Assembly (NCBI RefSeq): GCF_018642165.1
Contig: NZ_JAHHZM010000013.1
Coordinates: 62,001 to 126,000, forward strand
Direction: 5' to 3'
From: Echinicola shivajiensis
GTDB taxonomy: Bacteria; Bacteroidota; Bacteroidia; Cytophagales; Cyclobacteriaceae
Length of the DNA stretch: 64,000 nt
The notes below the pieces were generated by a model. It saw only the letters and a list, made by a program, of their open reading frames with translations, was not told the origin of the DNA and made no database searches. Position 1 is the stretch's first letter. The number at the start of each line of letters is the position of its first letter. A program made the translations under genes and the position numbers. Of the stretch, positions 45,404-53,537 are shown piece after piece.

Positions 45404-46543
45404 ATGAAAATCGGAATTGTCTGTTATCCTACCTTTGGTGGGAGTGGCGTAGTGGCCACAGAGCTAGGAATCGCCCTTGCCAAAGAGGGACATCAGGTGC
45501 ATTTTATTACCTACAGACAACCTACCAGGCTAGATTTTTTTAGTGAAAACCTATTTTATCATGAAGTTGATATAAAGAGCTACCCTTTATTCGAGCATGC
45601 TCCGTATGAATTGGCCTTAGCCAGTAAGATGGTGAATGTTGTGGAGTTTGAAGGTTTGGATTTACTTCATGTACATTATGCTATACCCCATGCTTCTGCT
45701 GCATATATGGCTAAGCAGATTCTGAAAAGCCAAGGAATTGAGATTCCAGTAGTGACCACGCTTCATGGTACTGATATTACCTTGGTGGGCAAGGATCCTA
45801 GTTATGCGCCAGTGGTCACCTTTAGTATTAATCAATCTGATGGTGTCACAGCCGTTTCTGAGGATCTTAGGAGGTCTACCTATGAACATTTTGATATTAA
45901 AAATGAGATAGAGGTAATCCCTAACTTTATAGATTTAAATAGGTTTAAAAGACAGAAAAAAGAGCATTTTAAAAAGGCTATATGTCCTAATGATGAGAAG
46001 CTCTTGGTGCATACTTCCAACTTTAGGAAAGTAAAAAGAGTTGAAGATGTAATCAAGGTGTTTTATGAAGTAAGAAAAGTAGTACCTTCCAAGCTGTTAT
46101 TGGTGGGGGATGGTCCAGAGCGGGACAGGATGGAGAGGATATGTAGGGAGCTTGGAACCTGTGAAGATACCAGGTTCTTAGGTAAGCTTGATGCAGTGGA
46201 AGAAGTCCTTTCGGTGGCAGATCTTTTCTTGATCCCATCTGAAAAAGAAAGTTTTGGTCTTGCTGCCTTGGAGGCAATGGCATGCGAAGTGCCAGTGCTT
46301 TCCTCAAATGCTGGAGGTATCCCGGAACTAAATATCGATGGTGAAACTGGCTTTGCTTGTGAAGTGGGAGATATAGAAGATATGACTGCTAAAGCGCTAC
46401 ATATTCTATCTGACGATAATTTAAATGCTTTTAAAAAGAGGGCTCTGGCCAGGGCCAAAGAGTTTGATGTTTCTAAGATCCTTCCTCGGTATGAGAATTT
46501 TTATAAAAAGACAATTGAGAAAACCCTCACTGTTTCGAAATAA
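45404..46543 (+). CDS. bshA: N-acetyl-alpha-D-glucosaminyl L-malate synthase BshA
   Basis: A 379-residue GT4-family glycosyltransferase. The opening MKIGIVCYPTFGGSGVVATE and FITYRQPTRLDF are characteristic of BshA, as is LHVHYAIPHASAAY. The C-terminal Rossmann domain has EKESFGLAALEAMACEVPV and SNAGGIPE, the UDP-sugar site. BshA joins UDP-GlcNAc and L-malate in the first step of bacillithiol synthesis, the main low-molecular-weight thiol in many Firmicutes and Bacteroidetes. No bshB or bshC is in the window. The gene lies 57 bases after the GH3 fusion; the short gap has only a weak hairpin, so read-through is possible. Confidence 0.95.
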   Translation: MKIGIVCYPTFGGSGVVATELGIALAKEGHQVHFITYRQPTRLDFFSENLFYHEVDIKSYPLFEHAPYELALASKMVNVVEFEGLDLLHVHYAIPHASAAYMAKQILKSQGIEIPVVTTLHGTDITLVGKDPSYAPVVTFSINQSDGVTAVSEDLRRSTYEHFDIKNEIEVIPNFIDLNRFKRQKKEHFKKAICPNDEKLLVHTSNFRKVKRVEDVIKVFYEVRKVVPSKLLLVGDGPERDRMERICRELGTCEDTRFLGKLDAVEEVLSVADLFLIPSEKESFGLAALEAMACEVPVLSSNAGGIPELNIDGETGFACEVGDIEDMTAKALHILSDDNLNAFKKRALARAKEFDVSKILPRYENFYKKTIEKTLTVSK

Positions 46544-46597
46544 TTGATTTATGTCATTATTTCTCCTTAACAATCGCTCCTTTTGAAATCAATCCAT

Positions 46598-46605
46598 TAA
46601 ATTTG
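46598..46605 (+). promoter_or_regulatory. Candidate -7 box before the hydroxylase-like gene
   Basis: TAAATTTG, an exact TAnnTTTG match, 96 bases before the ATG at 46701. The nearest TTG (46583-46585) is too close, so the -33 element is unclear. Confidence 0.35.
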
Positions 46606-46700
46606 CGGATAATTGGCCTTGTATAATCAGAGGTTGAAGGGTAATTGGTTGTTTTTTAATTGATTACAGGGTGTTTAAAAAAAAATAATTTGATAAAAGG

Positions 46701-47327
46701 ATGAAAAAGATTGGAAGACTGGATAAACCTGACAACAATGGGTCAGCTCAAATGTTCCAAAATCCTGTTCTGGAGAAATTGTCCAGGACACATATAAGTA
46801 TTCCAATTGTCATGTTTATGGTGATTGGTTCTGTGTCATTTTATTACGGAGTGACAACCACAACTATACCTTTGATTGTTGGATTAGGTATGGTGCTTAT
46901 TGGTCTACTCGCATTTACCTTGGTAGAGTATTTGATGCATAAGTACTTTTTTCATATGATTCCAAATACTAAACTAAAAGATAAGCTACAATATTCTGTT
47001 CATGGTGTCCATCATGATTATCCAAAGGATAAAGATAGGTTGGCCATGCCTCCGTTTATCAGTGGCTTGTATGCTTGTATATTCTATTTTGTCTTTACCT
47101 TTTTTATGGGAGATTATGCCCTTTATTTTCTTCCAGGTTTTTTAATGGGTTATGCATTGTATTTGGGTGTTCATTATATAGTACATGCTTATCAGCCGCC
47201 AAAGAATTTTCTAAAGATATTATGGGTAAATCATGCTATTCATCATTATAAAGACCCAGATGTTGCCTTTGGGGTAAGCTCACCTTTGTGGGATATCCTA
47301 TTAGGGACAATGCCAAAAAAAGATTAA
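46701..47327 (+). CDS. Fatty acid hydroxylase / sterol desaturase family protein
   Basis: A 208-residue membrane protein with four hydrophobic segments. The histidine clusters of the family are present: EYLMHKYFFH (about 77-86), HGVHHDYP (about 102-109), HYIVHAY and NHAIHHYKD near the C-terminus, which together bind a di-iron centre. The arrangement is like that of fatty acid 2-hydroxylases. It would hydroxylate an acyl chain of a membrane lipid; in Bacteroidetes this could act on sphingolipids or sulfonolipids, but that is inference. It is followed by a clear terminator and so is likely its own unit. Confidence 0.85.
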   Translation: MKKIGRLDKPDNNGSAQMFQNPVLEKLSRTHISIPIVMFMVIGSVSFYYGVTTTTIPLIVGLGMVLIGLLAFTLVEYLMHKYFFHMIPNTKLKDKLQYSVHGVHHDYPKDKDRLAMPPFISGLYACIFYFVFTFFMGDYALYFLPGFLMGYALYLGVHYIVHAYQPPKNFLKILWVNHAIHHYKDPDVAFGVSSPLWDILLGTMPKKD

Positions 47328-47337
47328 CAGGCGCAAG

Positions 47338-47369
47338 AAACCTTCTTTTTATTTAAAGAAGGTTTTTTT
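47338..47369 (+). terminator. Hairpin terminator
   Basis: AAACCTTCTTT (47338-47348), loop TTATTT, AAAGAAGGTTT (47355-47365), then T residues to 47369. Confidence 0.88.
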
Positions 47370-47430
47370 ATGCTTAAAATACAACTTTTTGTATTTGAAA
47401 TGAGTATAAGGTAATAAGGGTTTTTTTAAG

Positions 47431-48249
47431 ATGAGAATTAGTATAATAGGTCTTGGTTGGTTAGGCAAGCCTTTGGCAATGTATCTGCAGGCCAAAGGTT
47501 TTGATGTTATGGGGAGTGCTACTTCCGAGGAAAAGTGTGCCAAATTGCAACACGATGGTTTGGATTGCACTTTGTTAAAAATGGTTCCACATCCAGAAGG
47601 AAAGAATTTCAATAAACTATTTGATACGGATGTACTAATTATCAATATACCACCTAGGCGCAGAATCCATCCTGATACTTTTCACCCTGAGCAGATCAAA
47701 TATTTGAAAGCTTTGATAAAGCAAGGGAATGTCAAGCATGTGATCTACGTTAGTGCGACCTCAGTATACCCTGACTTAAATAGGGAAGTGAGTGAGGAAG
47801 AAGTCTTGACCAGGGAAAGCACTTCTAATCCTGCCTTATTTTATGCTGAACAAATATTATGGCAGGATAAGAGTTATGATCTCACAGTTATTAGGTTTGG
47901 AGGTTTGTTAGGAATGGACAGGGTTCCTGGCCGCTATTTTTCCAATAAAGAGAATGTTGCAGGTGATCCCCCGGTAAATTATATTCATCAGACGGATGCG
48001 GTCAGGTTGATCGATTTCATTATTGAGAAAGGCATGTGGAATGAAACATATAATGGCGTCAGTCCCCTGCATCCGAGTAAAAAGGCCGTTTACGAGAAAA
48101 ATTTTCAGGACTTTAGGATTGCCCCACCAAAAAGTTACAAAGAAGGGCCTAGCAAGTCATGGAAGCAAGTTACCTCTTTAAAAATCCAATCGAGAGGTTT
48201 TAAATTTGTGTATAATAACCCATTGCTGTTTGATTATTCACCTTTTTAA
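47431..48249 (+). CDS. NAD(P)-dependent epimerase/reductase-like protein (YeeZ type)
   Basis: A 272-residue protein of the extended SDR type. It opens with MRISIIGLGWLGKPLA, a Rossmann GxGWLG nucleotide-binding motif, followed by VIYVSATSVYPD with the conserved Ser, and a PALFYAEQILW segment in which Tyr-x-x-x-Lys is replaced by YAEQ, so the usual catalytic Lys appears to be missing. It resembles YeeZ-like putative sugar-nucleotide epimerases. Substrate unknown; it may be a non-catalytic dinucleotide-binding protein. It has no partners in an operon. Confidence 0.8.
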   Translation: MRISIIGLGWLGKPLAMYLQAKGFDVMGSATSEEKCAKLQHDGLDCTLLKMVPHPEGKNFNKLFDTDVLIINIPPRRRIHPDTFHPEQIKYLKALIKQGNVKHVIYVSATSVYPDLNREVSEEEVLTRESTSNPALFYAEQILWQDKSYDLTVIRFGGLLGMDRVPGRYFSNKENVAGDPPVNYIHQTDAVRLIDFIIEKGMWNETYNGVSPLHPSKKAVYEKNFQDFRIAPPKSYKEGPSKSWKQVTSLKIQSRGFKFVYNNPLLFDYSPF

Positions 48250-48280
48250 AGAATAATTTAACATTTTTTCAAATTATTCT
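48250..48280. other. AT-rich perfect inverted repeat
   Basis: AGAATAATTT (48250-48259) and AAATTATTCT (48271-48280) form a 10-base stem with an 11-base loop right at the stop of the epimerase-like gene (the stop ends at 48249). There is no T run after it, so it is a weak terminator or an mRNA 3' end stabiliser. Confidence 0.5.
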
Positions 48281-48420
48281 AAAGTCTTATGGCGAAGAGT
48301 GCTTCATTTTTTGCAATAACTCCTTTTAATTTCAATCCAATTCCATTCGATAATTAAGTGATCTTCTTTATTTGCCAAAATATATTTTGTTGCAAATATT
48401 TAATAATGCTGATTATCAGA

Positions 48421-48477
48421 TATATTTGTATAACCGTATAAACGGTTTTATTAAAAAAACATAAGTATCTATATTTG
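48421..48477 (+). promoter_or_regulatory. sucA promoter region: two -7 boxes around a palindrome
   Basis: TATATTTG occurs twice, at 48421-48428 and 48470-48477, both exact -7 matches. Between them lies AACCGT-ATAA-ACGGTT (48432-48447), a perfect 6-base inverted repeat that could be an operator. The second box gives a start about 14 bases before the sucA ATG at 48498, which rules out the in-frame GTG at 48477 as the translation start from that promoter. Confidence 0.45.
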
Positions 48478-48497
48478 TGCATCGAAATAAATTAAAA

Positions 48498-51296
48498 ATG
48501 GACAAATTTTCATACATCTCCAATGCCCATGTAGCTTATATAGATGAGCTATATGAAGATTATAAAAAAGACCCAGAATCAATCGACCCAAGTTGGAAAA
48601 CATTTTTTGATGGCTTTGATTTTGCCATTACCAAGTTTGGAGAAGACGAAAATGGAGGCGCATTAGCTACTGCTTCAACCTCAGGAAAAGCTGTCAGTGG
48701 CAGCTTGGCTACCAGAGGTACTATTATGGATATGGAGCAATTGCCTAAAGAAATTAAAGTTAGAGCACTTATCCATGCTTACCGCTCAAGGGCTCACCTC
48801 AGGTCAAAGACCAATCCAGTAAGAGAAAGAAGAGATAGGAAAGCCTTGATTGACCTTGAGGATTTTGGTTTAGGTCAAGCTGACCTCAATACTGAATTTC
48901 AGGCGGGAAATGAAATCGGCATTGGCAATGCAAAACTTGGAAAGATAATTGAATCCTTAAAGACCATTTATGAGGGATCTATGGGTTTCGAATATCTGTA
49001 TATCAGGAATCCAGAGATGCTGGATTGGTTGAAGCAGAAGATTGAAAAGGAAGCCCTTTCTTTTAATCCTCCTTCTGAGGAGAAGAAGAGAATCCTATCG
49101 AAGCTAAATGAAGCTGTCGTTTTTGAAAATTTCTTACATACCAAATATTTAGGACAAAAAAGATTTTCCCTTGAAGGGGGAGAAAGTACTATTCCTTTTT
49201 TGGATGCCGTGATAAATAAGGCCGCTGATTTGGGGGCTGAGGAAGTAATGATCGGTATGGCTCACAGAGGTAGGCTAAATGTGTTGGCCAATATTATGGG
49301 CAAGACCTACGAGCAGATTTTTTCCGAATTCGAAGGTACTGCCAAGCCAGACCTTACGATGGGGGATGGAGATGTGAAATACCATATGGGATTTTCCAGT
49401 GAGGTAATGACCTCCTCTAATAAGAAAATGAACCTGAAATTGGCCCCAAACCCTTCTCACCTGGAAGCTGTAAACCCAGTAGTCGAAGGTTTTGTAAGGG
49501 CCAAAATTGATCATCAGTACGAAGGAAATAAGGATAAAGTAATTCCTATTTTGATCCACGGTGATGCTGCGGTAGCTGGACAGGGTATTGTTTATGAAGT
49601 AACTCAGATGGCCAATCTTAAAGGCTATAATACTGGAGGTACTATTCACTTTGTGATCAATAACCAAGTAGGTTTTACCACAGATTTTGATGATGCCAGA
49701 AGTTCTATTTATTGTACGGACGTTGCCAAAATTATTGATGCCCCAGTGATCCACGTCAATGGGGATGACCCAGAGGCTGTTGTTTTTGCTGCTAAATTGG
49801 CTGCTGAATTTAGACAAAAATATAATCAGGATATCTTCATTGATATGGTGTGTTATAGAAGACATGGCCACAATGAATCTGATGAGCCTAAGTTTACTCA
49901 GCCTGAATTGTATAACTTGATTTCCAAGCACCCTAATCCTAGGGAAATATACAATAAGGAATTATTGGAAAGGGGAGATGTCGATGCCAAACTGGCTAAG
50001 CAGATGGATAAGGAGTTTCGTCAATTGCTTCAGGATAGGCTGAATATGGTGAAGGAAAAACCACTTCCATATAATTTCTCTCCTTTTGAGCAGGCTTGGA
50101 AAGAGCTAAGAAAATCTACTCCTGAAGATTTCGAAAAGTCTCCTGAGACTGGTGTTACAACAGAGGAAATTAATACTGTTGCTGAGGCTTTGACCACTTT
50201 ACCGAAAGGCTTTAAGCCAATCAAGCAGATTGAAGCTCAGATGAAGCAGAGAAAGGATATGTTCTTTAACTCTAAAAGCCTTAACTGGGCAGCTGCGGAG
50301 TTGTTGGCTTATGGTTCCTTGTTATTGGAGGGTAAAACTGTAAGGTTGACAGGCCAGGATTGTAGAAGAGGGACATTCTCTCATAGGCATGCAGTGTTGC
50401 ATGATGCTACCACCAATAAATCTTTCAATTCTTTGAGAGAAATGAAAGAGAACAAAGGACAGTTCCATATCTATAATTCGCTATTGTCTGAATATGCAGT
50501 GCTTGGATTTGAATATGGTTATGCCATGGCCAATCCTGATTCCCTAACTATCTGGGAAGCTCAGTTCGGTGATTTTGCCAATGGTGCCCAAACCATGATT
50601 GACCAGTTCATCAGTTCTGGTGAATCCAAGTGGCAAAAGATGAACGGGATTGTGATGTTGTTGCCTCATGGTTATGAGGGCCAAGGGCCTGAGCACTCCA
50701 ATGCACGTCCTGAAAGATTCTTACAGCTTTCTGCTGAGTACAATATGGTAGTGGCCAATATTACTGAGCCATCAAACTTCTTCCATTTGTTAAGGAGACA
50801 GTTGGCTTGGGAATTCAGAAAACCATGTGTGGTGATGTCTCCTAAGTCGCTGTTGAGAAACCCTAAGGTAGTTTCACCTATCGAAGAATTCACTAGTGGA
50901 GGTTTCCGAGAGGTATTAAGTGATACCACTGTTAATGCGAAAGATGTTACCCGAGTTGTATTGTGCTCAGGTAAGATCTACTATGATCTTGTTGATGCCA
51001 GAGAGAAAGAAAAAGTAAAAGATGTGGCCATCGTAAGGGTGGAACAATTGCATCCACTACCTAAAAACCAGATTCTTGATGCTGTTAAATCATTTAGTAA
51101 GCAGAAAGAAGTGGTATGGGTACAGGAAGAGCCAGAAAACATGGGTTATTGGACTTATATGATGCGTGCCCTGTTCAGAGAGTTCCCTATGGATGTCATC
51201 GCTAGAAAAGCCAGTGCTTCCCCAGCAACAGGATATCATAAAGTTCATGTGGAGGAGCAGACTAATATTGTGAATAAAGCATTAAGAATAAAATAA
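48498..51296 (+). CDS. sucA: 2-oxoglutarate dehydrogenase E1 component
   Basis: A 932-residue thiamine diphosphate enzyme. The ATG at 48498 is chosen because MDKFSYISNAHVAYIDELYE is the normal N-terminus of the family. Typical segments are MIGMAHRGRLNVLANIMGK, SHLEAVNPVVEGFVRA, HGDAAVAGQGIVYE (metal and ThDP site), CYRRHGHNESDEP and the C-terminal transketolase part with GQDCRRGTFSHRHAV and LLPHGYEGQGPEHSNARPERFLQL. It decarboxylates 2-oxoglutarate and passes the succinyl group to the lipoyl arm of SucB in the TCA cycle. It is followed by sucB after 107 bases and, past an inserted element, by the E3 gene. Confidence 0.96.
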   Translation: MDKFSYISNAHVAYIDELYEDYKKDPESIDPSWKTFFDGFDFAITKFGEDENGGALATASTSGKAVSGSLATRGTIMDMEQLPKEIKVRALIHAYRSRAHLRSKTNPVRERRDRKALIDLEDFGLGQADLNTEFQAGNEIGIGNAKLGKIIESLKTIYEGSMGFEYLYIRNPEMLDWLKQKIEKEALSFNPPSEEKKRILSKLNEAVVFENFLHTKYLGQKRFSLEGGESTIPFLDAVINKAADLGAEEVMIGMAHRGRLNVLANIMGKTYEQIFSEFEGTAKPDLTMGDGDVKYHMGFSSEVMTSSNKKMNLKLAPNPSHLEAVNPVVEGFVRAKIDHQYEGNKDKVIPILIHGDAAVAGQGIVYEVTQMANLKGYNTGGTIHFVINNQVGFTTDFDDARSSIYCTDVAKIIDAPVIHVNGDDPEAVVFAAKLAAEFRQKYNQDIFIDMVCYRRHGHNESDEPKFTQPELYNLISKHPNPREIYNKELLERGDVDAKLAKQMDKEFRQLLQDRLNMVKEKPLPYNFSPFEQAWKELRKSTPEDFEKSPETGVTTEEINTVAEALTTLPKGFKPIKQIEAQMKQRKDMFFNSKSLNWAAAELLAYGSLLLEGKTVRLTGQDCRRGTFSHRHAVLHDATTNKSFNSLREMKENKGQFHIYNSLLSEYAVLGFEYGYAMANPDSLTIWEAQFGDFANGAQTMIDQFISSGESKWQKMNGIVMLLPHGYEGQGPEHSNARPERFLQLSAEYNMVVANITEPSNFFHLLRRQLAWEFRKPCVVMSPKSLLRNPKVVSPIEEFTSGGFREVLSDTTVNAKDVTRVVLCSGKIYYDLVDAREKEKVKDVAIVRVEQLHPLPKNQILDAVKSFSKQKEVVWVQEEPENMGYWTYMMRALFREFPMDVIARKASASPATGYHKVHVEEQTNIVNKALRIK

Positions 51297-51403
51297 ATCC
51301 CCCTGGCTGCAAAAGTGAAAGCTTTTGGAATGCTTAGGGCTTAATTTAATTATCAAAAATTAACCTTGAACCGAAAGTGGTTTGGGGGGTAAATAAAAAA
51401 GCC

Positions 51404-52957
51404 ATGAGTTTAGAAATCAAAGTCCCTGCAGTTGGGGAGTCAATTACCGAAGTAACCATCGGTCAGTGGTTCAAAAATAGCGGAGAGTATGTGGAGATGG
51501 ATGAGGTGATCTGCGAATTGGAATCTGATAAGGCCACTTTTGAATTAACTGCTGAACAATCTGGTGTGTTGACCACTAAGGCAGAAGAAGGCGATACATT
51601 GGAGATTGGCGAAGTGATTTGCGAAATCGATACAAATGCCTCTGAAGGAGACGCAGCCCCAGCTGCTGCGGAAAGTCCGGCAAAAGAAACTCCTGCAGCT
51701 GCTAATGCAAGCGGCAGTGCTTCAGGAAAGACGGGCGAAATAAAAGAAATGATTGTTCCTACTGTTGGTGAATCCATCACTGAGGTTACCTTGGCTTCTT
51801 GGTTGAAAGAAGACGGTGATTTTGTGGAGTTGGATGAAATTATTGCTGAGGTAGATTCTGATAAGGCTACTTTTGAATTGCCAGCGGAAGCGCAAGGAAT
51901 CCTAAGGCATGTTGCTGCAGAAGGCGATACTTTGGAAATCGGTGGATTGATCTGTAAGATCGAAGTAGTAGAAGGAGAAGCTCCATCAGAAGAATCTACT
52001 TCTTCAAGCGAGACTGCAGCCACAGCTTCATCTGGTGATGCTACTTATGCGACTGGGCATGCATCCCCTGCTGCCGCGAAGATTTTGGCTGAAAAAGGTA
52101 TTGATCCTAAAGATGTGAAAGGCACAGGCAAAGATGGAAGGGTGACCAAGGAAGATGCAGAGAAAGCACAAAAGTCTGCACCAAAACCAGCCACTCCTCA
52201 GAAGCCAAAAGCTGAAGCAAAAGAAGCTGCCCCTGAGACACCAAAAGTAGCTGGTGAAAGAAATGTGAGAAGGGAGAAAATGACTTCACTAAGAAAGACC
52301 ATTTCTAAGAGATTGGTTGCAGCCAAAAATGAAACGGCAATGTTGACCACTTTTAATGAGGTGAACATGAAGCCTATCATGGATTTGAGAAAGCAGTATA
52401 AGGAAATGTTCAAGGAGAAGCATAATGTGAACCTTGGGTTTATGTCTTTCTTTACCAAGGCGGTTTGTGTGGCATTGCAGGAATGGCCAGCAGTGAATGC
52501 ACAAATCGATGGAAATGAAATTCTTTACAATGATTTCTGTGATGTGTCCATTGCAGTTTCTGCACCAAAAGGTTTGGTTGTTCCAGTGATCAGAAATGCT
52601 GAGCAGCTTTCTTTTGACCAGATAGAAAAAGAGGTCGTAAGATTGGCCACCAAAGCTAGAGATGGTAAGTTGACTATTGAAGAAATGACTGGAGGAACCT
52701 TCACCATTACCAATGGTGGTATCTTTGGTTCTATGATGTCGACACCGATTATTAACCAGCCTCAATCTGCTATTTTGGGAATGCACAATATTGTAGAAAG
52801 ACCAATGGCGGTAAACGGCGAGGTAAAAATCCTTCCAATGATGTATATAGCTCTTTCTTATGACCATAGAATCATTGATGGTCGTGAATCAGTTAGCTTT
52901 CTGGTAAGAGTAAAACAACTCCTTGAAGATCCAGCTAGACTATTGCTTGGAGTATAG
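51404..52957 (+). CDS. sucB: Dihydrolipoyl succinyltransferase (E2), two lipoyl domains
   Basis: A 517-residue protein from the ATG at 51404 ([17 protein letters not shown]). Two lipoyl domains are present, with lipoylation lysines in ESDKATFEL (Lys43) and DSDKATFEL (Lys154), separated by Ala/Pro/Glu-rich linkers. The E1/E3-binding domain is near 225-262 ([32 protein letters not shown]). The catalytic domain follows, with [11 protein letters not shown] (His488, Asp492). It carries succinyl groups from SucA to CoA and forms the complex core. Most E2o proteins have a single lipoyl domain; two is more like pyruvate dehydrogenase E2. The family assignment rests on the succinyltransferase-like catalytic domain and the sucA neighbour. 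Confidence 0.93.
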   Translation: MSLEIKVPAVGESITEVTIGQWFKNSGEYVEMDEVICELESDKATFELTAEQSGVLTTKAEEGDTLEIGEVICEIDTNASEGDAAPAAAESPAKETPAAANASGSASGKTGEIKEMIVPTVGESITEVTLASWLKEDGDFVELDEIIAEVDSDKATFELPAEAQGILRHVAAEGDTLEIGGLICKIEVVEGEAPSEESTSSSETAATASSGDATYATGHASPAAAKILAEKGIDPKDVKGTGKDGRVTKEDAEKAQKSAPKPATPQKPKAEAKEAAPETPKVAGERNVRREKMTSLRKTISKRLVAAKNETAMLTTFNEVNMKPIMDLRKQYKEMFKEKHNVNLGFMSFFTKAVCVALQEWPAVNAQIDGNEILYNDFCDVSIAVSAPKGLVVPVIRNAEQLSFDQIEKEVVRLATKARDGKLTIEEMTGGTFTITNGGIFGSMMSTPIINQPQSAILGMHNIVERPMAVNGEVKILPMMYIALSYDHRIIDGRESVSFLVRVKQLLEDPARLLLGV

Positions 52958-53056
52958 TGGATGAAAAAGTATAAAGTACGAAGTATTTAGTACAAAGACG
53001 AAGTGCTTTATCAATCAATGTTTTATTTCTAGATTGTAGGTAAAAGATTCGTTAAA

Positions 53057-53097
53057 TTGATGAGGTAGGTAGATTGTTTTTATGCTTACCTCATTAA
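53057..53097. other. Stem-loop in the IVS-like cassette
   Basis: TTGATGAGGTAGG (53057-53069) pairs with CTTACCTCATTAA-type arm (53085-53097) through 13 pairs including two or three G-T wobbles, with a 15-base loop. It lies 28 bases before the S23 reading frame. Confidence 0.5.
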
Positions 53098-53125
53098 CCT
53101 ATTTTTAATTTAACTTACTTTTATT

Positions 53126-53479
53126 ATGCACAGGTATAAGAAACTTCAAGTTTGGAAAAAATCCATTGATTTAGCTGTTGACATTTATAGTGTTACCGAA
53201 AACCTCCCAACTCAGGAAAAATATGGTTTGATAAGTCAGATTAATAGGGCTGCCGTTTCCATAGCTTCTAATATAGCTGAAGGGGCTGGAAGAAATACAA
53301 AGGGAGAGTTTGATCAATTCTTAGGGTATTCTTTGGGATCTGCTTTTGAATTGGATACACAGTTAATAATTTCCAGCAGACTCCAATAAATTGATGATCT
53401 AATGTTTATGAAGATATCCGAAGATTTGGAAGTTATACATAACATGATCTATGGGCTAAAACAAAGTTTAAAAAGATAA
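53126..53479 (+). pseudogene. Four-helix-bundle protein (S23 / IVS protein), interrupted by an in-frame stop
   Basis: The open part (53126-53389) encodes 87 residues with the family hallmarks YKKLQVWKKSIDLAVDIY, GLISQINRAAVSIASNIAEG and GRNTKGEFDQFLGYSLGSA. The frame ends at TAA (53387-53389) after RLQ, where family members normally have Tyr-Ile (RLxYI). Reading on in the same frame gives IDDLMFMKISEDLEVIHNMI and YGLKQSLKR, exactly the missing fourth helix, to a stop at 53477-53479 (117 residues in all). One base change, TAT to TAA, explains the break. It may be a pseudogene, a truncated functional form, or read-through. Such proteins form pentameric helical rings; their role outside rRNA genes is unclear. 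Confidence 0.85.
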
Positions 53480-53537
53480 TTAAATTTACTTGGTACATTG
53501 TACACCATACTTTGTACTATTTTCAAAACAACCAATC

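Larger units (their letters stand above)
52968..53520 (+). mobile_element. IVS-like cassette carrying a four-helix-bundle (S23) gene
   Basis: Between sucB and lpd lies a segment bounded by GTAC/AAGTA-rich ends: AGTATAAAGTACG near 52969 and, inverted, AGTACAAAGTATG (complement of about 53507-53519), matching at 11 of 13 positions. Inside are a 13-base stem-loop (53057-53069 with 53085-53097, 15-base loop) and the S23 gene. Such genes are known as intervening sequences of 23S rRNA and also occur free in Bacteroidetes genomes, often with similar terminal repeats. That this is one mobile unit is inference. Confidence 0.45.

Noticed and set aside
46063-46458. Minus-strand open frame of 131 codons
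   Set aside because: Antisense to the nucleotide-sugar-binding half of bshA.
49275-49931. Minus-strand open frame of 218 codons
   Set aside because: Lies wholly inside sucA, which is certain on the plus strand; sequence has no recognisable domain.
52289-52867. Minus-strand open frame of 192 codons
   Set aside because: Antisense to the catalytic domain of sucB; composition is typical of a shadow frame.
53490-53537. Longer N-terminus for lpd from the GTG at 53490
   Set aside because: The extension is translated from the repeat end of the inserted cassette and precedes a standard MKYDLIVIGSG start.
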